A stretch of DNA of 64,000 nt from Marinomonas ushuaiensis DSM 15871 (GCF_000521805.1 NZ_JAMB01000002.1:124001-188000), one strand, 5' to 3'; counted from the first letter of the stretch, positions 8,950-18,294 are shown. The notes: generated by a model not told the origin, from the sequence alone. A program made the numbers and translations.

Positions 8950-10017
8950 ATGAAATTTAAAAGTTTACTAGTTGGTCTAGGACTTTTAGCAGGAGCAAGT
9001 GCTGCTCTGGCTGAAGATCCATTAAAAGTTGGGTTTGTTTACGTTGGCCCTGTTGGCGATTTAGGTTGGAGCTACGAACATGATTTAGGCCGTAAAGGTC
9101 TAGAAGAGTTCTTCGGTGACAAAGTAGAAACGACTTTCGTTGAGAACGTTCCTGAAGGTGCAGACGCTGAGCGTGTTATTACTCAATTAGCAAAAGCGGG
9201 TAATGACTTAATTTTCACAACCTCTTTTGGTTTCATGAATCCAACGATCAAAGTAGCAAAACGCTTTCCTAATGTAACGTTTGAACATGCTACAGGTTAC
9301 AAACGTTCTAAGAACGTAGGTACTTATGTACTACGTACTTATGAAGGTCGTTATGTTTCTGGTACAGCAGCGGGAATGATGACGAAAACTGACACTATCG
9401 GTTACATCGGTTCTTTCCCAATTCCTGAAGTTATTCGTGACATCAACTCAACTTTCATGGCCGCTAAAAGCGTTAACCCTAATGTAAAAATGAAAATTGT
9501 TTGGGTTAACTCTTGGTACGATCCAGGTAAAGAAACCGATGCAGCAAATGCTTTAATGGACCAAGGTGTTGATGTTCTAATTCAGCATACTGACAGCCCT
9601 GCGCCACTTATCGCAGCGGAAAAACGTGGTTTACGCGCAATCGGTCAAGCATCAGATATGAGCCAATTTGCACCAGAAGCCCATATGTTTTCTGTTCGTG
9701 ATAATTGGTCTCCTTATTACATAAATATTGCTAAAGCGGTAATGGAAAAAACTTGGGCACCAAAAGATTACTGGGGCGGATTTTCTGACGAGATTTTAAC
9801 CATTGAATCTATCAACCCAAATCTTCCAGAAGCGGTTAAAGCAAAAATCAACTCTACTTTTGCTGCGATTAAATCAGGTGAACTTAAACCATTCACTGGC
9901 CCGATCAAAGACAACAAGGGCAACTTAGTTGTTGCTGCTGGCCATTCGTTAACTGACGTCGAGCTTGCTCAAGTCAACTGGTATGTTGAAGGTATTACTG
10001 ACGAAATTCCTCACTAA
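8950..10017 (+). CDS. BMP-family periplasmic receptor for purines/nucleosides
   Basis: Solute-binding protein of the basic membrane protein/PnrA family. A signal peptide ending ALA (cleavage before EDPLKVGF, about residue 22) directs it to the periplasm. The mature protein begins with KVGFVYVGPVGDLGWSYEHD and includes a DSPAPLIAAEKRG segment, typical of the ligand pocket region. AGGAG lies just upstream of the ATG. As last gene of the importer operon it ends at a perfect hairpin. The deaminase gene that follows suggests purine bases or nucleosides as ligand; this is inference. Confidence 0.9.
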   Translation: MKFKSLLVGLGLLAGASAALAEDPLKVGFVYVGPVGDLGWSYEHDLGRKGLEEFFGDKVETTFVENVPEGADAERVITQLAKAGNDLIFTTSFGFMNPTIKVAKRFPNVTFEHATGYKRSKNVGTYVLRTYEGRYVSGTAAGMMTKTDTIGYIGSFPIPEVIRDINSTFMAAKSVNPNVKMKIVWVNSWYDPGKETDAANALMDQGVDVLIQHTDSPAPLIAAEKRGLRAIGQASDMSQFAPEAHMFSVRDNWSPYYINIAKAVMEKTWAPKDYWGGFSDEILTIESINPNLPEAVKAKINSTFAAIKSGELKPFTGPIKDNKGNLVVAAGHSLTDVELAQVNWYVEGITDEIPH

Positions 10018-10037
10018 ATAACACTCGTTTATTGTTT

Positions 10038-10064
10038 TGTACAACCAGCCTTGCTGGTTGTACA
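10038..10064 (+). terminator. Terminator after purine ABC operon
   Basis: Perfect 12-bp inverted repeat (10038-10049 with 10053-10064) with a 3-nt loop, 20 nt after the receptor stop codon. The T-tract is short, so it may act as an mRNA-stabilising or attenuating hairpin rather than a full stop. Confidence 0.75.
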
Positions 10065-10220
10065 TTTCACTCTTCCACGTCTAAATGCATTACATAATGC
10101 ATCAAAGAATCTATTTTTATATTCATTTTTTTTCTTATACTTCATGTCAAAAACCAATATAAAAAAATTTTCAAAAACGACTAAACATTCTTAATCAAAA
10201 ACACATTACATGGGCATTTT

Positions 10221-11237
10221 ATGAACACAGTAAAAACATTAGTTGCCTTAGCGCAGAAAATGCCAAAAACCGAACTTCACTTACACATTGAAGGCACCTT
10301 TGAGCCAGAGCAAATGTTCGCCATAGCACAGCGCAATCAGGTTGAATTAACCTACAAAACCGTTGATGAATTAAAAGCTGCTTATCAATTTACCCAACTT
10401 CAGGATTTTTTAAATCTGTATTATCAAGGCATGTCAGTACTGTTACATGAAGCCGATTTTTACGACCTAACCATGGCTTACCTAACAAAAGTACACAGCG
10501 AAAACGTGGTTCATGTAGAAATATTCTTCGACCCTCAAGGGCATTTGTCTCGTGACGTTCCTTTTGAAGTACAAATCACAGGTATTTATAACGCATTACG
10601 AGACGCAGAAAAAAAATGGGGAATAACATCAAAACTCATCATGTCATTCTTGCGTCATTTAAGTGAAGAAAGTGCCTTTGAGACACTAGAGCAAGCAAAA
10701 CCTTTTCTTAAATGGATTGATGGTGTTGGCCTCGACAGTTCCGAACTCGGCCATCCGCCCGAAAAATTCATCAATGTGTTTCAAGCGTGCCGTGATTTAG
10801 GTTTGAAAATAACGGCACACGCCGGCGAAGAAGGCCCTCCAGAATACGTCTGGCAAGCTATTAACCTTATAAAAGTAGATAGAATCGATCATGGCAACAG
10901 AGCCTTAGAAGACGAAACACTGATAGCTGAAATTAAAAAACGCGACCTCACACTGACTGTCTGCCCTCTTTCTAATTTGAAACTGTGTGTTGTCACAGAT
11001 ATGAAGCAACACCCAATAAGAGCCATGCTAGAACTTGGTCTAAACGCCACGGTAAATTCAGATGATCCTGCCTATTTTGGTGGCTACATGAACGACAACT
11101 ACACCGCTCTCATAGAAAAAACTGGCATCAACAAAGAAGAACTTTTCCAACTGTCTAAAAACGGCATTACTTGCAGTTGGATGGATCAAATAACGAAAGA
11201 AGCCCACTTGAAACGCCTAGATAATTTATTTCATTAA
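10221..11237 (+). CDS. Adenine/adenosine deaminase family protein
   Basis: Metal-dependent hydrolase converting adenine to hypoxanthine (or adenosine to inosine). Metal ligands are visible: HLHIEG (His20, His22), HAGEEGP and the NSDDPAYFGG motif with paired Asp; HGNRALED supplies another active-site His. The length (338) and the opening MPKTELHLHIEGTFEPE resemble the gammaproteobacterial adenine deaminases once annotated as Add, so adenine is the more likely substrate. It follows the purine importer on the same strand after a hairpin and a 200-nt spacer, consistent with uptake plus salvage. Confidence 0.88.
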   Translation: MNTVKTLVALAQKMPKTELHLHIEGTFEPEQMFAIAQRNQVELTYKTVDELKAAYQFTQLQDFLNLYYQGMSVLLHEADFYDLTMAYLTKVHSENVVHVEIFFDPQGHLSRDVPFEVQITGIYNALRDAEKKWGITSKLIMSFLRHLSEESAFETLEQAKPFLKWIDGVGLDSSELGHPPEKFINVFQACRDLGLKITAHAGEEGPPEYVWQAINLIKVDRIDHGNRALEDETLIAEIKKRDLTLTVCPLSNLKLCVVTDMKQHPIRAMLELGLNATVNSDDPAYFGGYMNDNYTALIEKTGINKEELFQLSKNGITCSWMDQITKEAHLKRLDNLFH

Positions 11238-11277
11238 TGACACCCAGTTACCCCTCTATCTTGTAGATTAAAATTTC

Positions 11278-11303
11278 AAAGAATGGCCCTATCGCCATTC
11301 TTT
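11278..11303 (+). terminator. Rho-independent terminator after deaminase gene
   Basis: 10-bp stem (11278-11287 with 11294-11303) followed by a run of seven T. It ends the purine salvage unit. Confidence 0.85.
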
Positions 11304-11363
11304 TTTTAATCTATTGTTTTCAATATGCTAAGATCCTTCTTTTTTATAATTCGAGCTGAATCC

Positions 11364-11735
11364 ATGACTGCAATAACAACTTTTAATGATACTTTCTACC
11401 GTCTACCAAGTAGCGAACGTTACGACCAAGTTGTTACGGCCATCAAAAAAGGCCAATCAATCTGGGCTCTGGCCGATGCTGAAGGCTGTTTAATCATCGA
11501 TCTAGGCAGTGACAAAGTATTGCCTGTTTGGCCATCACAAGACCTTGCCGCTGACTGGGGCAAAAAAGACTACGAAGGATTCAATGCATTAGAAATCAGC
11601 GCTGTTGACTGGCCAGAAAAATGGCTTCCAGGTATGCAAAGTGATGGTTTCATGGTGGGTATCGCACCTAACTTAGCAGGAGAATGCATTGTTTCTTCTG
11701 CTGAAGAACATGCTGCTGATCTTCTGGCAAAATAA
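11364..11735 (+). CDS. DUF2750-type small cytoplasmic protein
   Basis: 123 residues, no signal or membrane segment. The patterns FYRLPSSERYDQVVTAIKKGQSIWALAD and VLPVWPSQDLAADW resemble the uncharacterised DUF2750 family. An in-frame ATG 39 nt upstream would add a hydrophobic leader (MLRSFFFIIRAES) not expected for the family, so I place the start at 11364. Function unknown. It is followed after 44 nt by the methyltransferase gene, possibly one transcript. Confidence 0.75.
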   Translation: MTAITTFNDTFYRLPSSERYDQVVTAIKKGQSIWALADAEGCLIIDLGSDKVLPVWPSQDLAADWGKKDYEGFNALEISAVDWPEKWLPGMQSDGFMVGIAPNLAGECIVSSAEEHAADLLAK

Positions 11736-11779
11736 AACGCTAAAAACCTCTATTTACTTTCTACCAGAATACGACTTTT

Positions 11780-12733
11780 ATGGACACAAACGCGACATCA
11801 AGCCTCACAGAACACGTTATCCTTAAACTAGATCAGCAGCCAAAAGGTGCTCTACGTCTGTTTCATGGTCGTGGTAAGTGTTTTCCTGGCTTAGAACACA
11901 TCACGGTTGATTGGTTAGAAGGACAAGTGCTGGTCTCTCTGTTTAAAGAACCCTCTTCAGATGAATTAGACAATTTAAATAAAGAAATCATCAATTGGAC
12001 AAAGAAAAGTGAATGGACAACCTGTGGCGCTCAATCCCTTTTATTGCAACATAGAAGTCGTGATAGAAGCCCGACTGAATGTTTATGGGGAAATTACCAA
12101 GAGCATCAAGTCGTTTCTGAAGAAGGGTTACTTTTTCAATTAGATTTAGGCAAAAACCAAAATTCAGGCCTTTTCTTAGACATGCGCTATGGTCGTCGTT
12201 GGGTAAAGGAAAACAGCCAAGACAAACGTGTACTCAATTTATTCGCCTACACTTGTGGGTTTTCTGTAGCTGCAATCGCTGGCGGAGCTGATTTTGTTGT
12301 TAATTTAGATATGGCGAAAGCGGTACTTAGTCGTGGTCGAGAAAATCACCGCCTTAACAAACACGACCTCACCAATGTAAAATTCTTTGCTCATGATATT
12401 TTTAAGTCTTGGGGAAAAATCAAGAAATACGGTGAATATGACCTTATCATCATTGACCCACCAACATTTCAGCGTGGCAGCTTTGCCATCACTAAAGACT
12501 ATCAAAAAATATTACGACGCCTTCCAGAATTACTAAGTGAGAATGGTCAAGTGCTCGCTTGTGTTAATGATCCAACATTACCTGCGCAATATTTAATAGA
12601 TGGAATGAAAGAAGAAGCACCAAGTTTGACATATCAATATCGACTGAATAATCCTCCCGAATTTCAAGATATCGACGTTGAAAGCGGCCTTAAGGCTCTA
12701 ATTTTTCAGAAAACACTAACGACATATAATTAG
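11780..12733 (+). CDS. Class I SAM-dependent (RlmI/RlmL-type) methyltransferase
   Basis: Predicted rRNA-type methyltransferase of the Methyltrans_SAM family. The motifs FLDMRYGRRWV and VLNLFAYTCGFSVAAI form the SAM-binding core, NLDMAKAVLSRGREN follows, and IIIDPPTFQRGSF provides the NPP(F/Y)-like catalytic loop (DPPTF). At 317 residues it lacks the N-terminal PUA/THUMP domain of RlmI or RlmL, so the target is uncertain. Confidence 0.82.
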   Translation: MDTNATSSLTEHVILKLDQQPKGALRLFHGRGKCFPGLEHITVDWLEGQVLVSLFKEPSSDELDNLNKEIINWTKKSEWTTCGAQSLLLQHRSRDRSPTECLWGNYQEHQVVSEEGLLFQLDLGKNQNSGLFLDMRYGRRWVKENSQDKRVLNLFAYTCGFSVAAIAGGADFVVNLDMAKAVLSRGRENHRLNKHDLTNVKFFAHDIFKSWGKIKKYGEYDLIIIDPPTFQRGSFAITKDYQKILRRLPELLSENGQVLACVNDPTLPAQYLIDGMKEEAPSLTYQYRLNNPPEFQDIDVESGLKALIFQKTLTTYN

Positions 12734-12783
12734 TAGCCCAAAAATTCAATACGAACATTGATTTAATTAATAAGGAAAACATC

Positions 12784-12954
12784 ATGTCTAAAACGACTGT
12801 CACTTTTGAATATGAAAAAGAAACAAAAAATAGCGTGCGTTACCAAGAAATTCCAGAAGAAGGGAAAGCGCCGATTATGGGTAGTTTATATGTTCAAAAA
12901 TGGTTTGCAGGGAATTCAAAATCACTTGAAATCACAATAGAGAAAAAAGATTAG
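12784..12954 (+). CDS. Small conserved-looking protein (56 residues)
   Basis: ATG at 12784 with AAGGAAA ribosome site 7 nt upstream and stop TAG at 12952-12954. The product (MSKTTVTFEYEKETKNSV...) is soluble, charged and rich in Glu and Lys, with alternating beta-like hydrophobics (GSLYVQKWF, SLEITIEKK). It resembles short single-domain hypothetical proteins found widely in bacteria; I cannot assign a function. A terminator follows within 20 nt, which supports a real gene. Confidence 0.75.
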   Translation: MSKTTVTFEYEKETKNSVRYQEIPEEGKAPIMGSLYVQKWFAGNSKSLEITIEKKD

Positions 12955-12970
12955 GCCAAAGCTGACGAAG

Positions 12971-13004
12971 AAACAGCAACAGATAAACTTTTCTGCTGCT
13001 GTTT
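12971..13004 (+). terminator. Terminator after the 56-residue gene
   Basis: 13-bp stem with one mismatch (12971-12983 with 12992-13004), 8-nt loop, and T-run to 13006. It sits between convergent genes. Confidence 0.75.
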
Positions 13005-13009
13005 TTCGA

Positions 13010-13918
13010 TTATTTTACTTTTAATATAAGACTCCGAATAGGTAAAGTGGTACCAACAATCGTTCCTAAAACAATACACACCAAAGCAACAATCAAACCC
13101 ATTGTTATCTGCTCATCAAACAAAGGCACAGCCAAAACACTTGCCAATAAAGGCACGATCGCCATTAATGCTCCCATTTTAGTAGCGCCTAAAATATGCA
13201 CCGCCTTACCATAACAAACAAACTGTATAGCGATGGCCATGACGGCTTGATAGAAAGCTTGTAAACCAATCATGCCATAGGAAACACCTTCAAACACGGT
13301 TGGAAGCAGAGTCAAATAATAAGGAGTAAACACCAAGGTAGTAATAGTAATAACGCCTAATGTGGCATGCCACGGTGCAAATTTCCAACGTCTTAGTAAG
13401 ACAGTAAAAACCCCCCAGAAGAAACAAGCAACAACAAAACTGATGTCTCCCAATAAATACGACACATCAGAAAAAATTGTTTCAAGCAGCAAAACAAGAA
13501 TCCCTAAACTGCTGATTCCGATGCCCATCCAAGCAAACCGAGAATGCCGCTCACCTGCTAGATAATAAGCCAATACAGCGATCATTATTGGCATCAAACC
13601 AGGTAACAACAAAGCACCATGTGTTGCAGGAGCATATTGAAAACCATTAAAGACGGACAGCGAATACGCCAGCCCTCCTACACTTCCCAGAACCATCATT
13701 CGCCATTTAAAAACGATCTTTCGATTCATCCAGATAGAAGGTGAAAACAGCACAAAAGCGGTACCGAAGCGCACCATCATCATGTCAGACAAGGACAAAG
13801 ACGCCAGCGCACCCGCTCGTGAAATCAGAATAAATCCAGTCCAAATGAGGACAGCGACTAAAGCATAAATATAACCATACGCTATTTTATTGCTATCATT
13901 TTCTCTCTGTCCATTCAT
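13010..13918 (-). CDS. DMT-superfamily (EamA) transporter
   Basis: Inner-membrane exporter-type protein with about ten hydrophobic helices arranged as two EamA repeats (about residues 12-140 and 155-290 of the product). Start chosen at 13918 (MNGQREND): the longer frame to 13975 adds a polar 19-residue extension not expected in the family. 302 residues is normal for the family. Substrate unknown; EamA proteins often export amino acids or metabolites. It is unlike the other DMT gene in this window in sequence. Confidence 0.82.
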   Translation of the reverse strand: MNGQRENDSNKIAYGYIYALVAVLIWTGFILISRAGALASLSLSDMMMVRFGTAFVLFSPSIWMNRKIVFKWRMMVLGSVGGLAYSLSVFNGFQYAPATHGALLLPGLMPIMIAVLAYYLAGERHSRFAWMGIGISSLGILVLLLETIFSDVSYLLGDISFVVACFFWGVFTVLLRRWKFAPWHATLGVITITTLVFTPYYLTLLPTVFEGVSYGMIGLQAFYQAVMAIAIQFVCYGKAVHILGATKMGALMAIVPLLASVLAVPLFDEQITMGLIVALVCIVLGTIVGTTLPIRSLILKVK

Positions 13919-14258
13919 GCTTATCAGGCCTTCTATATCGGTAAATTTAATAAGTGGTATATATTTCACATTCAATAATTACCAGAATAAAGCACTACAA
14001 AATAACAAAAAAACCATCGAAAATCCTTTTTTATTACAAATAAAAAGCAGATTAGCCTACATCATATTTAAAAATAGATTCGCCTTATTTTTCATGCTAG
14101 ATTCGCCCCGTCATAGTGCATTGCAGCATTTAGTAAAACCTAATTTTAGGTAGAAAAAGTGCTTAAACTAAAATTACCGCTGATGACGTATAGAAAAACT
14201 TAGCCATTAATATAAAAACTAATAACGCTCACCGAGCTAATTTATTCGAGGACTATCT
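13919..14258. other. 340-nt divergent intergenic region
   Basis: Holds promoters for the DMT gene (leftward) and the AGCS symporter (rightward). A 14-bp palindrome with 6-bp arms (14138-14151) lies about 110 nt before the symporter start and could be an operator. Nothing else recognisable. Confidence 0.5.
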
Positions 14259-15773
14259 ATGCAAGCATTCATTGATTTCTTAAACGGGATCATTTGGAGC
14301 CCTGCTCTAATCTATCTCTGCCTAGGAGCAGGCCTGTTTTATTCCATCTTGACGCGTTTCGCCCAAGTACGCCACTTTAAAGAAATGTGTTCACTTCTAT
14401 TTAAACCAAATGAATCTGAAAAAGGGATTTCATCTTTCCAAGCACTCGCTGTTTCTTTATCTGGCCGTGTTGGTGTTGGTAATATCGCTGGTGTTGCTGC
14501 GGCTATTGGCTTTGGTGGTCCTGGTGCTATTTTTTGGATGTGGGTTGTAGCATTTCTAGGCGCAAGTACGGCTTATGCTGAATCGACATTAGGCCAACTT
14601 TATAAAGTCAGTGAAAACGGACAATATCGTGGTGGCCCAGCTTATTATTTTGAGCGTTGTCTTGGCTTTCGCTGGTTAGGTGTTTTGTTTGCTCTAGCAT
14701 CTATCTTAGCTTGTGGTGTTTTCCTACCCGGCATACAAGCAAACTCTGTTGGTAATGCGGTTGTACAAATCTTTGGCGAAGGAACTCTCATTTCCAGCTC
14801 ATTTGGTGAAGTCGGTTCAACGAAACTCGTTGCCTTGGCAATCATTTTAATCGTTTTAGCGTTTATCATTTTTGGTGGCATCAAACGTATCGCCAACTTT
14901 ACTCAAGTTGTCGTACCTTTCATGGCATTAAGCTACATTGTGATGGCTTTAATTGTTGTTTTTCTCAACATAGATAAAGTGCCAGGCATCTTTGGTTTAA
15001 TTTTCTCTGATGCTTTCACAGCACAAGCAGGCTTCGGTGCTGCAATCGGCTGGGGAGTTAAACGAGGCATTTATTCCAATGAAGCAGGTCAAGGTACCGG
15101 CCCTCATGCAGCGGCTGCAGCAGAAGTGCAACACCCTGCACAGCAAGGTTTAGTACAAGCATTCTCAGTGTATGTTGATACTTTATTCATCTGTACAGCA
15201 ACTGCATTAATGATTTTGATTACTCAACAATATAACGTACAAGGTACATTACCAGACGGTCAATTCCTTGTTCAAAACGTTGACCCATCAACCATCATCT
15301 CTTCGCCAGCATTTACACAAATGGCATTAGCAAGTGTATTTGGAAGCATAGGTCCAATATTTGTCGGCATCGCTCTTTTTTTCTTTGCGTTTACAACTAT
15401 ATTGGCTTACTACTACATAGCAGAAACCAATGTGGCTTATTTACGCAAGGCATTGAAAGTAGACATTCCATTGACTCTAGTGAAATTGTTGATCATGTTT
15501 ATGGTTGCTTATGGCACAGTTAATACGGCAGGTTACATCTGGAACTTAGGTGATGTCGGTGTCGGTCTTATGGCTTGGCTGAATATCGTTGGTATTCTTG
15601 CTATTTTCTTTATGGCAAAACCAACAATGAAAGCATTAAAAGATTACGAAGATCAAAAAGCATCTGGCGTAACAGACTATACTTTCAACCCTAAAGCTCT
15701 TGGTATAAAAGGAGCAGAGTTCTGGGAAAAGCGCTATGACGAACAACAAGCCAAGAAAACAGAAACTAAATAG
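14259..15773 (+). CDS. AGCS-family alanine/glycine:cation symporter
   Basis: Na+ (or H+)-coupled uptake of alanine or glycine. 504 residues with about ten membrane helices. Family hallmarks include SLSGRVGVGNIAGVAAAIGFGGPGAIFWMW (about 67-96) and SNEAGQGTGPHAAAAAEVQHP (about 272-292). GAGG precedes the ATG. Monocistronic, with a terminator after it. The exact amino acid is not readable from sequence. Confidence 0.93.
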   Translation: MQAFIDFLNGIIWSPALIYLCLGAGLFYSILTRFAQVRHFKEMCSLLFKPNESEKGISSFQALAVSLSGRVGVGNIAGVAAAIGFGGPGAIFWMWVVAFLGASTAYAESTLGQLYKVSENGQYRGGPAYYFERCLGFRWLGVLFALASILACGVFLPGIQANSVGNAVVQIFGEGTLISSSFGEVGSTKLVALAIILIVLAFIIFGGIKRIANFTQVVVPFMALSYIVMALIVVFLNIDKVPGIFGLIFSDAFTAQAGFGAAIGWGVKRGIYSNEAGQGTGPHAAAAAEVQHPAQQGLVQAFSVYVDTLFICTATALMILITQQYNVQGTLPDGQFLVQNVDPSTIISSPAFTQMALASVFGSIGPIFVGIALFFFAFTTILAYYYIAETNVAYLRKALKVDIPLTLVKLLIMFMVAYGTVNTAGYIWNLGDVGVGLMAWLNIVGILAIFFMAKPTMKALKDYEDQKASGVTDYTFNPKALGIKGAEFWEKRYDEQQAKKTETK

Positions 15774-15824
15774 TTTTTGTTTTACTGCTTTTTGAGTTTT
15801 TAAAGAAAGTCAGCATTAAATAAT

Positions 15825-15856
15825 ATGGGTCAGCTCGTGATAACGGGCTGACCCAT
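15825..15856 (+). terminator. Rho-independent terminator after AGCS gene
   Basis: Perfect 10-bp stem (15825-15834 with 15847-15856) with 12-nt loop and a T-rich tail. Confidence 0.88.
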
Positions 15857-15879
15857 TTTTATTTTTAGCGGTGGGAAGG

Positions 15880-16572
15880 TTAACGAGACGCCATACCACC
15901 CGTTTTGAAAGACTCACGAAGAAAGGCGCCCGTATCTGTGTAATGTCTAAGTAATATTTCTACCGCCAAATCTGCTTTACGATTGATTGTGGCATTAAAT
16001 ACTTCATCATGTTCATGACGAACATCACGAGAATTATAATTCGAATTTTTCTCAGCTAAAAAGCGATAACGAATGTTCTGATCGTACAAATTATTGCAAT
16101 AACTCAATAAAATTGGCGACTGACAAGCCTCTAACAAACACATGTGAAATGACTTGTGCATGGGCTCCCAAACGTCAAAATCTGCCATGCTGGTTCTTGA
16201 TAATCGATGATGAAGTAAAACAAGTTTTTCTTCCCAAGCATTATCGCCTAACTCAATACTTTTACGCAGAGCCAAACTTTCTAAATTGCAGCGTAGCATA
16301 AAAATTTCATTAAAATTTTCGGCACTGACAGCAGAAACACGAAAACCTTTCTGATCAATTCGCTCAACCAATTTATTGGATGTTAAAAGACTCAAAGCTT
16401 CACGAATGGGGGAAGCACCAGTATCAAAAAGCGGCTTTAAAGTTTCTACTTTAAGCCTTTCACCAGGAGAAAACTCTCCTTTAATGATTTTTTGTCTTAA
16501 CTCCTGATACACCCTATCAATGGCTGTTTTTGTCATCGATTTTGTGTCGTTTTGAATGATGTCTACATCCAT
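15880..16572 (-). CDS. GntR-family (FCD/FadR-type) transcriptional regulator
   Basis: 230 residues. The N-terminal winged helix includes VYQELRQKIIKGEFSPGERL and the recognition helix region GASPIREALSLL (about 53-64). The C-terminal all-helical FCD ligand domain carries the metal-ligand pattern (HKSFHMCLLEAC, and ARG/HEHDEVFNATI late). FCD regulators commonly control organic-acid catabolism. Neighbours (TRAP receptor remnant, FAH hydrolase, malonate genes) suggest it governed this catabolic cluster, by analogy with MatR of malonate operons; this is inference. Confidence 0.88.
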   Translation of the reverse strand: MDVDIIQNDTKSMTKTAIDRVYQELRQKIIKGEFSPGERLKVETLKPLFDTGASPIREALSLLTSNKLVERIDQKGFRVSAVSAENFNEIFMLRCNLESLALRKSIELGDNAWEEKLVLLHHRLSRTSMADFDVWEPMHKSFHMCLLEACQSPILLSYCNNLYDQNIRYRFLAEKNSNYNSRDVRHEHDEVFNATINRKADLAVEILLRHYTDTGAFLRESFKTGGMASR

Positions 16573-16596
16573 AATTATCTCTAATTCTCAAAGTGA

Positions 16597-16637
16597 TTCG
16601 GTCTTAGAAAAATCAATAAAATTTCACTAAGACCGAA
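16597..16637. promoter_or_regulatory. Perfect 11-bp inverted repeat upstream of gntR
   Basis: Arms at 16597-16607 and 16627-16637 (core GGTCTTAG / CTAAGACC), 19-nt spacer, starting 25 nt before the gntR ATG. No T-tract on either strand. It could be an autoregulatory operator pair for the GntR protein or a hairpin ending the pseudogene transcript. Confidence 0.45.
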
Positions 16638-16642
16638 ATATT

Positions 16643-17176
16643 TTATTTACTGTCAGCGGGCCAAATGCCCATTTCTTTATACGCTTTAATCGCACCCGTA
16701 TGGTAAGGGACTACCTTCTTTTGAACCATATTTTCTGGGAAGTATTTATTAAATGCACCAAAAGATTTGGCCAAAGCAGCTTTATTTGACGCCATTATTT
16801 TTACTTATTTGTACACTACATCATCTGATACATCTGCACCAGTGATCAAGAAGAAGTCTACTTCAATCATATTCGTTGGGTTTTCAACTACACCCGTTAA
16901 GGAAGCTGATGGTTTCATACTAACGATACGAGAAGATGGGATTTTTTTCTCAACTTCTGCTCTTGCCAGTTCATTATCATTCAAACTAATGTAACGCCAG
17001 CCATCACTCATTGTTGCCATGGCTTTTTTACCAGCAACTACGTTCATTGGAACCAAAGCCCCATCCACTCGATTCTCTTCCAAAGCAGACAAAGCCGTTA
17101 CAAAATTTGGCGTAGGTACTTTTCTTGTATCATCAATATTCACAAAACCTGAAGCCAAGGCCGCATTGGAATAAAT
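16643..17176 (-). pseudogene. TAXI-type TRAP transporter receptor, truncated and interrupted
   Basis: Remnant of a TAXI-family TRAP solute receptor. The middle part (17158 to 16808) reads ALASGFVNIDD...DVSDDVVYK, then an in-frame TAA (16805-16807) and, in the same frame, the family C-terminus MASNKAALAKSFGAFN...YHTGAIKAYKEMGIW to a stop at 16643-16645. The N-terminal half, including any signal peptide, is missing: an in-frame stop lies at 17177-17179 and no homologous sequence is visible between there and the FAH gene. No TRAP membrane gene accompanies it. Clear pseudogene; original substrate unknown, possibly a carboxylate. Confidence 0.85.
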
Positions 17177-17269
17177 TTACATAAGTTCATTATGAGACAA
17201 TGGCACAACCATTAGTAACACCTAAACACGTGCCATTGCTCACATCAACCTATCAACGAACCTAACACT

Positions 17270-18133
17270 TTATTCATCAGCAACGGTATTCACCAAAATA
17301 CCTAAGCCTTCAACTTCAATTTCACACACATCACCCGGCTTCATAAACACAGGTGGTGTTCTAGCATAACCAACACCCGCTGGTGTTCCAGTAACAATGA
17401 CATCACCCGGCATCAGTGTCATACACTCACTCAAAGTCGCAATTAAGTAATCAACTGGAAAAACAAGATCTCTTGTGTTCGCGTCTTGCATCACCCGACC
17501 ATTTAAGCGAGTTTGAATTTGTACCTCTTTCATGCCAAGAGGCAATTCATCACTGGTCACCAGTTCTGGACCAAAAGCGCCTGTTCCATCAAATGTTTTA
17601 CCAATTGTCCACTGGGAGCTTTTACGTTGATAATCCCGAATCGTCGCATCATTAAAAATGGTATAACCAGCAATATGATCAAATGCGTTTTCTTTTGTGA
17701 TATGACGACCTTTTTTGCCAATAATAACAGCAACTTCACCTTCGTAATCCAATCGATCAGAACATGTCGGTCTAATAATGTCTTGCTTATGACCAATTAA
17801 TGATTCAGCACCGCGGAAGAATATTTCTGGATAAGTTGGCGTCGCTGCACCACCCTCTGCAGCATGAGCTGCGTAGTTTCGGCCAATACAAATAATTTTA
17901 GATGGTCGAGCAATAAGAGGAGAAAATTCTATATCTTTATAAGCTTTTCTAGCAGATTGTGGCGCGTCTTTGATTTGTGCTTCAATTTTAAGCATTAATG
18001 CAGGATCGGCTTGTAACACTTCAAGTAGATCCTTAGGTAGATCAGGTAAAGCAATACTCAAATCAATCACTTCGTCTTGGTTGCGCAAACCAATTTTGCT
18101 AACACCGTCTTGAACAAACGAAAGTATTCTCAT
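17270..18133 (-). CDS. Fumarylacetoacetate hydrolase-family protein
   Basis: 287-residue FAH-superfamily hydrolase/decarboxylase acting on beta-diketo or 2-oxo acids. Motifs: ICIGRNYAAHAAE (about 82-94), DYEGEVAVIIGKKGRHI with the metal-binding Glu pair, and VTGTPAGVGYARTPPVFMKPGD near the C-terminus. Start taken as ATG 18133 because GAGGA lies 6 nt upstream; the ATG 6 nt earlier leaves no spacing. It sits between the TAXI remnant and a broken GlcG-like gene, suggesting a partly decayed carboxylate pathway. Substrate unknown. Confidence 0.87.
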   Translation of the reverse strand: MRILSFVQDGVSKIGLRNQDEVIDLSIALPDLPKDLLEVLQADPALMLKIEAQIKDAPQSARKAYKDIEFSPLIARPSKIICIGRNYAAHAAEGGAATPTYPEIFFRGAESLIGHKQDIIRPTCSDRLDYEGEVAVIIGKKGRHITKENAFDHIAGYTIFNDATIRDYQRKSSQWTIGKTFDGTGAFGPELVTSDELPLGMKEVQIQTRLNGRVMQDANTRDLVFPVDYLIATLSECMTLMPGDVIVTGTPAGVGYARTPPVFMKPGDVCEIEVEGLGILVNTVADE

Positions 18134-18294
18134 ATCCATTCCTCTATTATCGATTTTTTATATTATTATTAAAAAATATAGAGTATTACAAACAATATGC
18201 AAATAAAAACGTTATTTTAATATAATTTAATTAATATCGATTTTGACGTGTGAAATTGTCATCATTAAAATAAGAATTGAATACGGAGAAAGAC

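Noticed and set aside
17416-17800. Plus-strand reading frames inside the FAH gene
   Set aside because: They are antisense shadows of a well-conserved enzyme gene and have no ribosome sites or family features.
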